From Gammaproteobacteria bacterium (GTDB taxonomy: Bacteria > Pseudomonadota > Gammaproteobacteria > Enterobacterales > Neiellaceae), in the NCBI GenBank assembly GCA_017425245.1, contig JAFOOX010000053.1:20349-84348 (forward strand): a stretch of DNA of 64,000 nt, in the 5' to 3' direction. Shown piece by piece: positions 47,209 through 55,253 of this stretch. A program made the translations under genes and the position numbers. Positions within the stretch are counted from its first letter, which is position 1. Every line of letters begins with the position of its first letter. The notes below the pieces were generated by a model. That model was not told the origin of the DNA and made no database searches. It worked only from the letters and a program-made list of their open reading frames with translations.

Positions 47209-47396
47209 GGCGCTGCTCCTGTAACGGGTCCGCACTCGGGCCATCATTGTCGCTGCCAGCGGCGCAAAACGCGAGCCGGCAGCCGGTGAGCCAACGGCTG
47301 TTGCCAAAGATTGTTGCCTATGGTGAAGATCAGCCCCTCGACAGCCATTGCCCCCACTCGCTACAGTGACATCTCCACTCAAGGAGGACCCCCGCC

Positions 47397-47669
47397 ATGC
47401 GTTGCCTGATTGCTGTTGTCGCTCTGTTTGCCGCCTCCGTCTCTGCCGAAACCGTCAACAGCCTGCGCTGTGACAACCAGTTTGCCCGTATTGGCGACGA
47501 CAAATTCACCGTCCAGGAAGCCTGTGGTACGCCACTGTCAGCGGAAGTGGTGAGTGGCGGAGGGGCCGAGCAGAAAGAGGAGCGGCTGGTGTACCGCCAG
47601 CAGGGCCAGACCTACTTCTTTGATTTTGTGAACGGCAAGCTGGCCTCGATCACCCGCCGCAAAGACTAA
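47397..47669 (+). CDS. DUF2845 family secreted small protein
   Basis: A 90-aa protein with a signal peptide MRCLIAVVALFAASVSA. The mature part, SLRCDNQFARIGDDKFTV followed by QEACGTP, has the cysteine pair and the C-G-x-P motif of DUF2845 periplasmic proteins. The C-terminal FVNGKLASI matches as well. A very good AAGGAGG precedes ATG 47397. Function unknown; monocistronic, divergent from tas. Confidence 0.85.
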   Translation: MRCLIAVVALFAASVSAETVNSLRCDNQFARIGDDKFTVQEACGTPLSAEVVSGGGAEQKEERLVYRQQGQTYFFDFVNGKLASITRRKD

Positions 47670-47790
47670 GTTCGCTCAGCCTTATAAACCTGCCTGATTT
47701 TTGATTTCAGCCGCTGTTCTGCCGGGGGGGCTCACTGGTAAAGTGCGCGCCCGATCACATTCCCCTCCATCTGGCAAACGAGGCTGTTCC

Positions 47791-48363
47791 GTGTCGACCA
47801 CCAATCTGGCGAATCCTGCACCCCTTGGACTCATGGGCTTTGGCATGACCACTGTGCTGCTCAATATCCACAACGCCGGTTTCTTTCCGGTCAGTGCCAT
47901 GATCATGGCTATGGGGCTGTGCTATGGCGGCATCGCTCAGGTGATCGCCGGCATCCTGGAATACAAAAAGGGCAACACCTTCGGTCTGACCGCTTTTATC
48001 AGCTACGGCTTTTTCTGGCTGTCGCTGGTGACCCTGTGGGTCCTGCCCAAGCTTGGCTTGGCTGAGGCGACACCTGAAGACTACATGGGTTGCTACCTGC
48101 TGATGTGGGGGCTGTTCACGGCCTTTATGTGGGTCGGTACCTGGAAGGCCAACCGCGCCCTGCAGTTCATTTTCGGCAGCCTGACCCTGCTCTTTGCCCT
48201 GCTCGCCATCCGTGACTTCACCGGTTCGGCACTGATCGGCACCATCGCCGGTTATGAGGGGATCATCTGCGGTCTGTCGGCCATCTATCTGGCCGCCGCC
48301 GAAGTGCTGGAGGCTCAGTACGGCCGTCCGGTGTTGCCGATTGGCGCCCCCAAAGCAGCCTGA
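47791..48363 (+). CDS. satP: Acetate/succinate:proton symporter SatP (YaaH)
   Basis: Inner-membrane transporter of the GPR1/FUN34/YaaH family, six helices, moving acetate and succinate, 190 aa. The signature [18 protein letters not shown] and [20 protein letters not shown] are nearly as in E. coli, and the C-terminus ends [12 protein letters not shown] 47791 with GAGG at the right distance gives the same length as E. coli SatP; the open frame starts 30 codons earlier but is not conserved. Followed by a terminator that also abuts the mocR gene. Confidence 0.94.
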   Translation: MSTTNLANPAPLGLMGFGMTTVLLNIHNAGFFPVSAMIMAMGLCYGGIAQVIAGILEYKKGNTFGLTAFISYGFFWLSLVTLWVLPKLGLAEATPEDYMGCYLLMWGLFTAFMWVGTWKANRALQFIFGSLTLLFALLAIRDFTGSALIGTIAGYEGIICGLSAIYLAAAEVLEAQYGRPVLPIGAPKAA

Positions 48364-48381
48364 TCTGGTTGTCGGTTGAAC

Positions 48382-48410
48382 AAAGGCGCCTGTGGGCGCC
48401 TTTTGTTTTA
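48382..48410 (+). terminator. Rho-independent terminator after satP
   Basis: AAAGGCGCC-TGTG-GGCGCCTTT followed by TGTTTT. Confidence 0.85.
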
Positions 48411-49838
48411 GGGGCTGCTGATCAGCTGGCCGAGCCGCGCCACAGCGGCTTCGACCCGCTCGCTCCAGGGCAGTCCAAACGACAGCCGCAGGCAGTGGCG
48501 ATAACGGCCACTGGCCGAGAAGATCGGCCCCGGTGCGATGCTGATGCCGGCGGCCAGCGCTAGTTCAAACAGTCGGCCGCTATCCTGCCTTTCTGCCAGT
48601 TCAAGCCACAGCACGCAACCACCACCGGGATCGGAGTGGCGGGTAGTGGCAGGGAAATACTGCTGCACTGCAGCCACCATGCGCTCTTTGTTGGCGGCCA
48701 GCTCGGCCCGCAGCCGCTTGAGGTTTCGATCATAATCGCCACTGACCAGCAGCTCATGCACTGCCCATTGGTTGAGCAGCGGCGTCGGCCCTGACAGGGC
48801 GCTTTTCAGCCGTTTGGCTTCGGCTTCGAACCGGCCTGGCAGCAGCCAGCCGATACGCAAGCCGGAGGCGGCGGTCTTGGAGAATGACGAGCAGGTTAGC
48901 ACCAGCCCACGTTTCGACCAGGCCTGGGCCGGGGTGGCCCGCTGGGGCGAGAAGTGCAGATCGCCGTAGACATCGTCCTCAATCAGCGCCACGCCGCGAC
49001 TTTCCACCAGTTCGACCAGCGCCCGCCGGGTGGCATCCGGCATCAGTGAGCCGAGCGGATTGTTGATCGAACTGGCGAAGATGCAGGCGCGGATCGGCTG
49101 GTTATCGAGGGCCTGCCGCAGATCGGCCAGCCACACCCCACCATCGGGGCAGGCCGGGATCTCGCAAGCCATCATGCCCAAACTTTCGATCAGCTCAATC
49201 AAGCCGAAATAGGTCGGCGATTCCACGGCGACCACATCACCGGGACGCGCTACGCACATCAGCGCCAGGGTCAGTGCCTCCTGCGCGCCATTGGTAATGA
49301 TCAGCTGATCGCCGGTGGTGACTGTGGCCATTTCGCCATAGCGATGAGCCAGCTGGTGGCGCAGGGGAGCCAGCCCGTGCATTGGGCCGTAACCAAGCGC
49401 TTGCCCGCCGGTAATGGTGGTTACCCGGCGCAACAGCCGGGAGAAGGTCTGGGGGTTGGCAAAGGCCGACGCCGGGTTACTGATCCCCAGTGGCACCAGA
49501 CCGGGCTGGGTGATTGCCTGTTGTACCTTTTCAATCAGCCGCTGCTGGCGTACCGGCACTGGCACTGCACTCAGATCCGGGCGGCGTGGTCGGCCACTGC
49601 TGGCCAACGGTGCCTTGAGGTAGTAGCCCGATTGCGGCCGTACCTCAACCCAACCCAGCCGCTCCAGCTCGTCGTAGGCCTGTTTGACCGTCGGTACGCT
49701 GATGCCGAGTTGGGCGGCAAGCCGGCGCAGCGACGGCAGCCGCTCGCCGGGGCGCAGGCTGTTGGCATCGCGCAGGTTGCGGATGCGCTTTACTACCTGT
49801 TGATAGAGATAGCCGTTGTCGGTTTCGGCAGTCGGCAT
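48408..49838 (-). CDS. MocR/PdxR-type regulator (GntR winged helix + aminotransferase fold)
   Basis: A 476-aa transcription factor. The N-terminal GntR winged helix has RPGERLPSLRRLAAQLGISV and PTVKQAYDELERLGWVEVRP. The C-terminal domain (about 100-470) is a type-I PLP aminotransferase fold. The PLP lysine is in CSSFSKTAASGLRIGWLLPG, and the earlier aspartate region is in GVALIEDDVYGDLHF. Such proteins sense vitamin B6 or amino-acid ligands and usually control an adjacent gene. The EamA exporter is divergent, with only 94 bases between, and an inverted repeat lies there. Start may be GTG 49853. Confidence 0.92.
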   Translation of the reverse strand: MPTAETDNGYLYQQVVKRIRNLRDANSLRPGERLPSLRRLAAQLGISVPTVKQAYDELERLGWVEVRPQSGYYLKAPLASSGRPRRPDLSAVPVPVRQQRLIEKVQQAITQPGLVPLGISNPASAFANPQTFSRLLRRVTTITGGQALGYGPMHGLAPLRHQLAHRYGEMATVTTGDQLIITNGAQEALTLALMCVARPGDVVAVESPTYFGLIELIESLGMMACEIPACPDGGVWLADLRQALDNQPIRACIFASSINNPLGSLMPDATRRALVELVESRGVALIEDDVYGDLHFSPQRATPAQAWSKRGLVLTCSSFSKTAASGLRIGWLLPGRFEAEAKRLKSALSGPTPLLNQWAVHELLVSGDYDRNLKRLRAELAANKERMVAAVQQYFPATTRHSDPGGGCVLWLELAERQDSGRLFELALAAGISIAPGPIFSASGRYRHCLRLSFGLPWSERVEAAVARLGQLISSP

Positions 49839-49845
49839 AACTGTG

Positions 49846-49908
49846 CAGGTCACTTTTGTCGAAATCTGTTGATGTTCAGTATACAGATTGCCCGCCTATA
49901 GTGACCTG
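49846..49908. promoter_or_regulatory. Inverted repeat in the mocR/eamA intergenic region
   Basis: CAGGTCACT (49846-49854) and AGTGACCTG (49900-49908) are perfect 9-bp inverted repeats 45 bases apart, one near each gene start. CTGT-N13-ACAG (49866-49886) lies between. A likely operator pair for the MocR regulator (inference). Confidence 0.5.
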
Positions 49909-49932
49909 CCCGGCCACCATAGGCTCGCCATC

Positions 49933-50838
49933 ATGCCCAATAGCCTGCTCTATCTGCTTACTGTCCTGATTTGGGGTTCTACCTGGCTGGCGATCGAGTT
50001 CCAGCTAGGGGTTACTGACCACGGCTGGTCGGTCACCTTACGCTTTGCCATCGCTGCTGTCGTGATGTGGGCGTTTTGCCTGCTGCGCGGCCTGTCGCTG
50101 CGTTTTTCGTTACGTGATCACGGCTTTATCGCCCTGCTGGCATTAGGCAATTTCAGCCTTAACTATTACTTGGTCTACGAGGCGCAGATCTACCTGACCT
50201 CGGCCATGACCTGCATTCTGTTTACCACCATGGTGCTGATGAACATCATCAACACCCGGTTGTTCTTTGGCAGCCGCATCGCCCCGCGTACCTACTTGGG
50301 CGCGCTGCTCGGCATCGCTGGCATCGTCGCCATCTTCTGGCCAGAGCTGCATGACTTCAGCTGGGCCAACAGCAGTATGAAAGGGATGGTACTGGCGTTG
50401 GGATCGGCCTTTATCGCCTCGCTCGGCAATATGGTCAGCGTGCGCAACTCTCGTCAGGGGTTGCCGGTGCTGCAGGTCAACGCGCTGGGCATGCTGTATG
50501 GTGCCTTGATGATGCTGCTGGTAATGCTGGCCAGCGGTACACCGTTGATGGTGGACAGTTCCCCCACCTACTGGTTGAGCCTGCTCTATCTGGCCCTGTT
50601 CGGGTCGGTGATCGCCTTTGGTGCCTATTTCGTGCTGCTTAAGCGCATCGGCGCTGGCCAGGCCAGCTATGCCATGGTGCTGTTTCCGGTGGTGGCGGTG
50701 GTGCTGTCGGCCCTGTTTGAAGAGTTTCACTGGCAGCAATCCACTACCCTGGGCTTTGTGCTGGTGGCTTTGGGCAACCTGCTGGTGCTGGCACCGCTGG
50801 AGCGTTGGTTCGCGCAGTTGCGCCCACTACCGGCGTGA
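49933..50838 (+). CDS. EamA/RhaT family transporter (DMT superfamily)
   Basis: Inner-membrane protein of 301 aa with ten helices in two EamA repeats. It begins LLYLLTVLIWGSTWLAIEFQ, the usual first helix of the family, and the second repeat starts near GMVLALGSAFIASLGNMVS. Related proteins export amino acids, purines or other metabolites; the substrate cannot be read here. The divergent MocR-type regulator suggests an amino acid or B6-related compound. The start ATG 49933 has no strong ribosome site. Confidence 0.88.
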   Translation: MPNSLLYLLTVLIWGSTWLAIEFQLGVTDHGWSVTLRFAIAAVVMWAFCLLRGLSLRFSLRDHGFIALLALGNFSLNYYLVYEAQIYLTSAMTCILFTTMVLMNIINTRLFFGSRIAPRTYLGALLGIAGIVAIFWPELHDFSWANSSMKGMVLALGSAFIASLGNMVSVRNSRQGLPVLQVNALGMLYGALMMLLVMLASGTPLMVDSSPTYWLSLLYLALFGSVIAFGAYFVLLKRIGAGQASYAMVLFPVVAVVLSALFEEFHWQQSTTLGFVLVALGNLLVLAPLERWFAQLRPLPA

Positions 50839-50942
50839 TCGGGCGCAGAAATTCGCTGGTCGGATACGGATTGTCAGCAGCGCTAGCGTTCCCCATCTGC
50901 TAGCGTCTCTCTCGTGGTTTCAATCGGTTAACGAGGTTAGCG

Positions 50943-51449
50943 ATGAAAAATTGGAAGCACGCCGGCTGGCTGGCGTTACTGGTGATGACGCTGTGGAGCA
51001 CGGTGGTGGCCGCGGCCCCCAGCCGCAAACAGATGGATGAAGCTGCCGTCCGTGCAGCCAGTCAGGGTACCGATGCCCAAGGCAGCTATTCGGTTGAACA
51101 GTTGGCGGCGATGCTGACCGAAGAGGGCTACCAGCAGGTGGTTAACAAAGGTGATCATCTGGTGTTCAACGTCGATGACATTCGCTATGCGCTGTTTCGC
51201 CTCGATGATGGCGATTTGCAGCTCTATTTCGGGGTGACGGATCAGCCGTTGCCATTGGATTCGATCAACACATGGAACCGCACCAAACGGCTGTCGCGGG
51301 CCTATATCGACAGTGAAGGGGATATTGCGCTTGAGGCGGATCTGCTGGCCAACGGTGGCCTCAACAGGGAGCGGGTGCTGGCCTTTGTAAATGTTTTTGT
51401 GCGCACCTCTGCCCCCGAGTTTTATCAGTTCGCGGTTTCCAAGGACTAG
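50943..51449 (+). CDS. Secreted YbjN-domain protein
   Basis: A 168-aa protein with an N-terminal signal peptide ending TVVAAAP. The mature part has the YbjN fold order: SVEQLAAMLTEEGYQQVVNK, LVFNVDDIRYALFRLDDGDL, then TWNRTKRLSRAYIDSEGDIA and a final helix VLAFVNVFVRTSAPEF. YbjN-like proteins are linked to stress and surface traits but have no defined activity. ATG 50943 follows GAGG. Monocistronic with its own terminator. Confidence 0.82.
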   Translation: MKNWKHAGWLALLVMTLWSTVVAAAPSRKQMDEAAVRAASQGTDAQGSYSVEQLAAMLTEEGYQQVVNKGDHLVFNVDDIRYALFRLDDGDLQLYFGVTDQPLPLDSINTWNRTKRLSRAYIDSEGDIALEADLLANGGLNRERVLAFVNVFVRTSAPEFYQFAVSKD

Positions 51450-51477
51450 CGGGCTGCGGCCACAGGCGGTTGAAAGC

Positions 51478-51506
51478 AAAGAAGGCGGCCGTGGCCGCCT
51501 TCTTTT
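51478..51506 (+). terminator. Rho-independent terminator after the YbjN gene
   Basis: GAAGGCGGCC-GT-GGCCGCCTTC followed by TTTT. It lies just before the convergent histidine-kinase stop and may serve both. Confidence 0.85.
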
Positions 51507-51511
51507 ATGGC

Positions 51512-52933
51512 TCAGGTCACCAGGGTCGGGGCGCAGCGCGGAAAGCGGATCTCGATGTGGCAGCCAGCATTGGGAGCGCTGTCGAGGCGGATCTGGCCCC
51601 CCAGGGTGTTGGTTACCAGATTATGAACAATGGCCAGCCCCAGCCCGGTGCCGCCCGCCGCCCGGCCGGTGGTGAAAAAGGGTTCGAACACCCGCTGGCG
51701 TACCACTTCGCTCATACCCAAACCGTTATCGTTAATCGACAGATAGATATCCTCTTCGACCTGGCTGGCGCTGATCAGCAGCGTTGCCTTGCCGCTGAAG
51801 CCTGGGCCAAAGCCATAGCGCATGCTGTTGGTCGCCAGATTGGTGATGATCTGGGCCAAGGCTCCGGGGTAGCTGTCACACTGAACTGCGCTCGGCAGCT
51901 CGAGCTGCAGCTGGACGCCATGATGGCGGAACAACGGGCTAAGGCTGTTGCTGATACTGAGCAGATAGTCATCGAGCAGAAATCGCTGGCGATCGTCGTT
52001 GCTTTGATCCGCCGCAGTGCGCTTGAAGTCGGTGACCAAGCGCGCCGCTCGCTGAAGGTTACCCTCTACCAGTGTGAGCCCCTGCTGCAGACTGCTAAGC
52101 CTTTGATTGAAGTCGCTTTCGGTGAGTTTTCCATGGCGGTAACGATGGTCGAGCTCTGCTAGTTCGGTGATGCAATGGCTAACGCCGGTTACGGCAACCC
52201 CAAGCGGGCTGTTGACCTCATGGGCGACGCCGGTCACCAGTTGCCCCAGCGCAGCCATCTTTTCATTTTCAACCAGCTGCCGTTGCATATTGCGCTGTTC
52301 ATCGAGCGCCTGTTCCAGTTCAAGAGTACGGGCAGTCACGCGTTGTTCCAGAGTCGCATTGGCCTGTTCAAGCTGCTGTTCATAGGCCAGACGTTCGCCA
52401 GCGGTAACTACTCGGCCGAACAGATCGGCCAGATTAGCAGTGAAGGTGATCTCAGTCGGCTGCCATGGGCGAGGCCCACCCACATGTTCGCAGCAGATGA
52501 TGCCGATCATGCGCCCCCGGTGCCTTAGCGGAATATCCAGCATGGCGCCGATGCCAAGCGGGATCAGGTAGCCACCACGGAACTCGCGGGTGGCCGGATG
52601 CTGGTGAGCGTCATCGGCGACAATGGCCCGTTCGCTGGCGAGTGCGGCGAAATAAGCCGGGTAGTCATTGTCGGTCAACACCAGTGATGGCTGGCTTTGC
52701 TCAGGGTGATCGATACTGCGCAGGCGCAGGCGCAGGCAGCGCAACCCTTGGCCGGGCTCACTTAACCAGATGCTACTGCGGGCGATGGAAAGCCCGTCGC
52801 AGGCGGCGTCCAGCAGCAGGTCGCTGGCAGTGTTGGTGTCACCGCTGTCGAGTGCCGGCGAGCAGGAGACCCGCAACAGAATCTGTTGCAGTCGTTCGCT
52901 GAGCAGTGGTTGCTCAGTGGGGATCGCAGGCAT
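51512..52933 (-). CDS. GAF-domain sensor histidine kinase
   Basis: Soluble histidine kinase of 473 aa, no membrane helices. A GAF sensor domain (about 20-180; LLDAACDGLSIARSSIWLSE; GAMLDIPLRHRGRMIGIICC) is followed by a coiled coil (LEQRVTARTLELEQALDEQR) and the HisKA box LVTGVAHEVNSPLGVAVTGV with the phospho-acceptor His. The HATPase domain has NLATNSMRYG (N box) and GGTGLGLAIVHNLV (G2 box). The start 52933 is preceded by AGGAG and lies inside the upstream response-regulator gene, a 20-base overlap. This indicates translational coupling, so the two form a cytoplasmic signalling pair. The signal is unknown. Confidence 0.9.
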   Translation of the reverse strand: MPAIPTEQPLLSERLQQILLRVSCSPALDSGDTNTASDLLLDAACDGLSIARSSIWLSEPGQGLRCLRLRLRSIDHPEQSQPSLVLTDNDYPAYFAALASERAIVADDAHQHPATREFRGGYLIPLGIGAMLDIPLRHRGRMIGIICCEHVGGPRPWQPTEITFTANLADLFGRVVTAGERLAYEQQLEQANATLEQRVTARTLELEQALDEQRNMQRQLVENEKMAALGQLVTGVAHEVNSPLGVAVTGVSHCITELAELDHRYRHGKLTESDFNQRLSSLQQGLTLVEGNLQRAARLVTDFKRTAADQSNDDRQRFLLDDYLLSISNSLSPLFRHHGVQLQLELPSAVQCDSYPGALAQIITNLATNSMRYGFGPGFSGKATLLISASQVEEDIYLSINDNGLGMSEVVRQRVFEPFFTTGRAAGGTGLGLAIVHNLVTNTLGGQIRLDSAPNAGCHIEIRFPRCAPTLVT

Positions 52934-54446
52934 CCGGCATCTCCTGGCGGATTGCTTCAAATTGGGGAAAACAGGCGATGGCCAGATCGGTCAGTTGCGG
53001 GTCGAACTGCAGCCCGCGTTGCTGCTGCAGGTACTCGAGGATGCGTTGACGTGGCCAGGGTTCTTTGTAGCAGCGGCGCGAAGCCAGAGCATCAATCACA
53101 TCGACCAGCGCCATGATCCGTGCCTCCAGAGGAATCTCATCCCCCTTGCTGCCATGCGGATAACCACCGCCATCCCAACGCTCGTGATGGGAGAGGGCAA
53201 TGCGTGCGCCCATTTTGGCAATACTGCGGTTGGAGTTGCTTAGCAGATCGTGGCCAGACTGGGCATGGGTTTTCATCATCTCCCATTCCTCGGCATCAAG
53301 CGGCCCTGGCTTGTGCAAAATGGTCTCAGGAATGGTGATCTTGCCGACGTCATGCAGTGGCGCCGCGTGCCTGAGGGTATCGGTATAGCGTTCGCTGCAG
53401 CCGGCGGCTTCGGCCAGCAAGCTGCACATACGCGATACCCGCCGCACATGGGCGCCGGTTTCCTTGCTGCGGGCCTCGATCGCTTCGCCAATGACGAAGA
53501 TCAGCTCCTTCTGGGTCGCCTGCAGATCCTCGCGGCTGGTGAGGTTCTCGAACATCAGGGTGGCACTGGTTGAGAACAGCTCCAGCATCTGCTGCTGGGT
53601 TGTGGTCAGCGGTTGGCCATGGGCCAGGTAGAGCAGGCTGATGGTGTTATCGCTGGTTTCGTAGTAGGCGACGTGGGCTTCGTCAGTGGTGATCGAGCGC
53701 TGCTGCTGCAAAGCCTGCTCAATCAGCGTGGTCACCTCCACCGGCAGTTCCGGATTGAGGTCGCCATCGGCACAAGCGATGAAATCTCCGGTTGCAGCCA
53801 GTACCCGTAGCTGTTGGTCGGCAAACAGATCCTGCTCGCGGGTAACCAGATAAAGCGCAGAGTGGTCGAGGTTGAGCAACGACAGGGACTGCTCCAGTAC
53901 CGCGCTGCCAAAGCGCGGCAGGGTGCGGCTGCGCAACACGCAGGTGGTGCTGTGCAGCACCCGGGCCATGGCCCGCCGCGCTTCCTCGATGGTAATGATG
54001 TCGCGGTAACTGCGGATAGCGGCGTAACAGACGGTTTTAAGTTTCTGCGCCGTCAGCTCAGTTTTGCTCTTGTAGTCATTGATGTCGTAGCGGCGGATCA
54101 CCTGATCCTCGGGGGCTTGGCCAGGCTGACCGGTGCGCAGGATCAAGCGGGTACTGTGGTTACCCAGCTCATGGCGGATCTGCCCAATGAGATCGAGACC
54201 AGCGTGGTCACTCTCCATCACCACATCGACCAAGGCCATGGCGATATCATCATGCTGGCGGAACAGTTCCAGCCCCTCGGCGCCCGAATAGGCGGAGATG
54301 AAGGTGAGCGGGTGGCCATCGATGGTCAGGCCATTGAGCACCAGCCGGGTGACGCTGTGCACCTCATGGTCATCGTCGATGATCGCCACTTTCCACGGGC
54401 TGGCGGCGATGGCATCGGTGGGGATAGTTTCCGGTTTGAATAACAC
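52914..54446 (-). CDS. Response regulator with DUF3369 and HD-GYP domains
   Basis: A 510-aa protein in three parts. The receiver domain (about 17-145) has VAIIDDDHEVH and the phosphorylated Asp in ALVDVVMESDHAGLDLIGQI. A GAF-like DUF3369 segment follows (about 160-310). The C-terminal HD-GYP phosphodiesterase domain has LHDVGKITIP and HHERWDGGGYPHG, so the active site is complete and cyclic di-GMP hydrolysis is plausible. GTG 54446 follows GGAGG. It is upstream of, and overlaps, the histidine kinase that probably phosphorylates it. Confidence 0.92.
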   Translation of the reverse strand: MLFKPETIPTDAIAASPWKVAIIDDDHEVHSVTRLVLNGLTIDGHPLTFISAYSGAEGLELFRQHDDIAMALVDVVMESDHAGLDLIGQIRHELGNHSTRLILRTGQPGQAPEDQVIRRYDINDYKSKTELTAQKLKTVCYAAIRSYRDIITIEEARRAMARVLHSTTCVLRSRTLPRFGSAVLEQSLSLLNLDHSALYLVTREQDLFADQQLRVLAATGDFIACADGDLNPELPVEVTTLIEQALQQQRSITTDEAHVAYYETSDNTISLLYLAHGQPLTTTQQQMLELFSTSATLMFENLTSREDLQATQKELIFVIGEAIEARSKETGAHVRRVSRMCSLLAEAAGCSERYTDTLRHAAPLHDVGKITIPETILHKPGPLDAEEWEMMKTHAQSGHDLLSNSNRSIAKMGARIALSHHERWDGGGYPHGSKGDEIPLEARIMALVDVIDALASRRCYKEPWPRQRILEYLQQQRGLQFDPQLTDLAIACFPQFEAIRQEMPDACDPH

Positions 54447-54532
54447 AGTGCAACCTCCATGGCAGCCTGTATCAGCTTAGACGATTCTGACTGGCCGCCG
54501 CGCTACTGGCGGCCATCAAGAGCGGAGCGGAA

Positions 54533-55072
54533 TCAGCGGAATGGGCGACGCATCACGCTGCTGATCCGCTTACGTAGTATCAAGGTCGCGACCATCAGCA
54601 CCGTCAGGCCGATCAGCATCAGCGGTAACAACGCAATGAAGAGCAGTAGCAACAGTGCGGCCAGCAGTAGCCGCTGCCACAACGGCATGGTTTGCGGCGG
54701 CCAGCGCAGGAAGGCGAAAGGCTGGGCGTGCCAGGCGCGGCCATGTGCCTGCTGGTAACCACTGCCATTGCCGCTTGGCCCTTCGCTGCCGTCAATCAGT
54801 GGCGCCACTGCAGCCAGCAGTTGCTGGCAGTCACGCCCTTGCTGCCACTGTCGGGCATGGGCGGCAGAAACAAAGGTAAAGCTCAGCCGCCATAAGCCCG
54901 GTGCAGTGCTGTCACCATCAATTTGGCTGTCGATGCAGCCGTTGCTGGCGCTGGCACTGCGGCATAACGCCTCGGCCAGCTGGCGGTAGCCACTCTCGTG
55001 ACCTGGGCGCACGCTATGGCGCATTACCAAGGTCTCCAGCGGCTGATGCCCTAACGCCTGTCCGTCATTCAT
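54533..55072 (-). CDS. Antibiotic biosynthesis monooxygenase-like protein with membrane tail
   Basis: A 179-aa protein. The N-terminal half (TLVMRHSVRPGHESGYRQLA, then WRLSFTFVSAAHARQWQQGR) has the ABM/YgiN-type ferredoxin-like fold seen in COG3224 proteins. The C-terminal part has two membrane helices, LWQRLLLAALLLLLFIALLP and LMLIGLTVLMVATLIL, before a basic tail. Function unknown. The ATG at 55072 follows GGAG at eight bases; an upstream frame to 55378 overlaps the amylase terminator and is not used. It lies 86 bases before the two-component genes. Confidence 0.72.
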   Translation of the reverse strand: MNDGQALGHQPLETLVMRHSVRPGHESGYRQLAEALCRSASASNGCIDSQIDGDSTAPGLWRLSFTFVSAAHARQWQQGRDCQQLLAAVAPLIDGSEGPSGNGSGYQQAHGRAWHAQPFAFLRWPPQTMPLWQRLLLAALLLLLFIALLPLMLIGLTVLMVATLILRKRISSVMRRPFR

Positions 55073-55162
55073 GATCCATCTCCGCCAAACTGTTGCGCCA
55101 CAGTATCGGTTAATCCGTCCGGCGGCTGAAACTTTCAAGGGTGAACAACTGTTACGACGGAT

Positions 55163-55188
55163 AAAAAAGACGGCACCCGAAGGTGCCG
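55163..55188 (-). terminator. Rho-independent terminator after the amylase gene
   Basis: On the minus strand CGGCACC-TTCG-GGTGCCG is followed by TCTTTTTT. Confidence 0.88.
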
Positions 55189-55253
55189 CTGCAGTGGACC
55201 ATGAGGTCCAGAGGAAAGGCGGACCCACCCGTAGGTAGGGCCCGGGAACGTCC

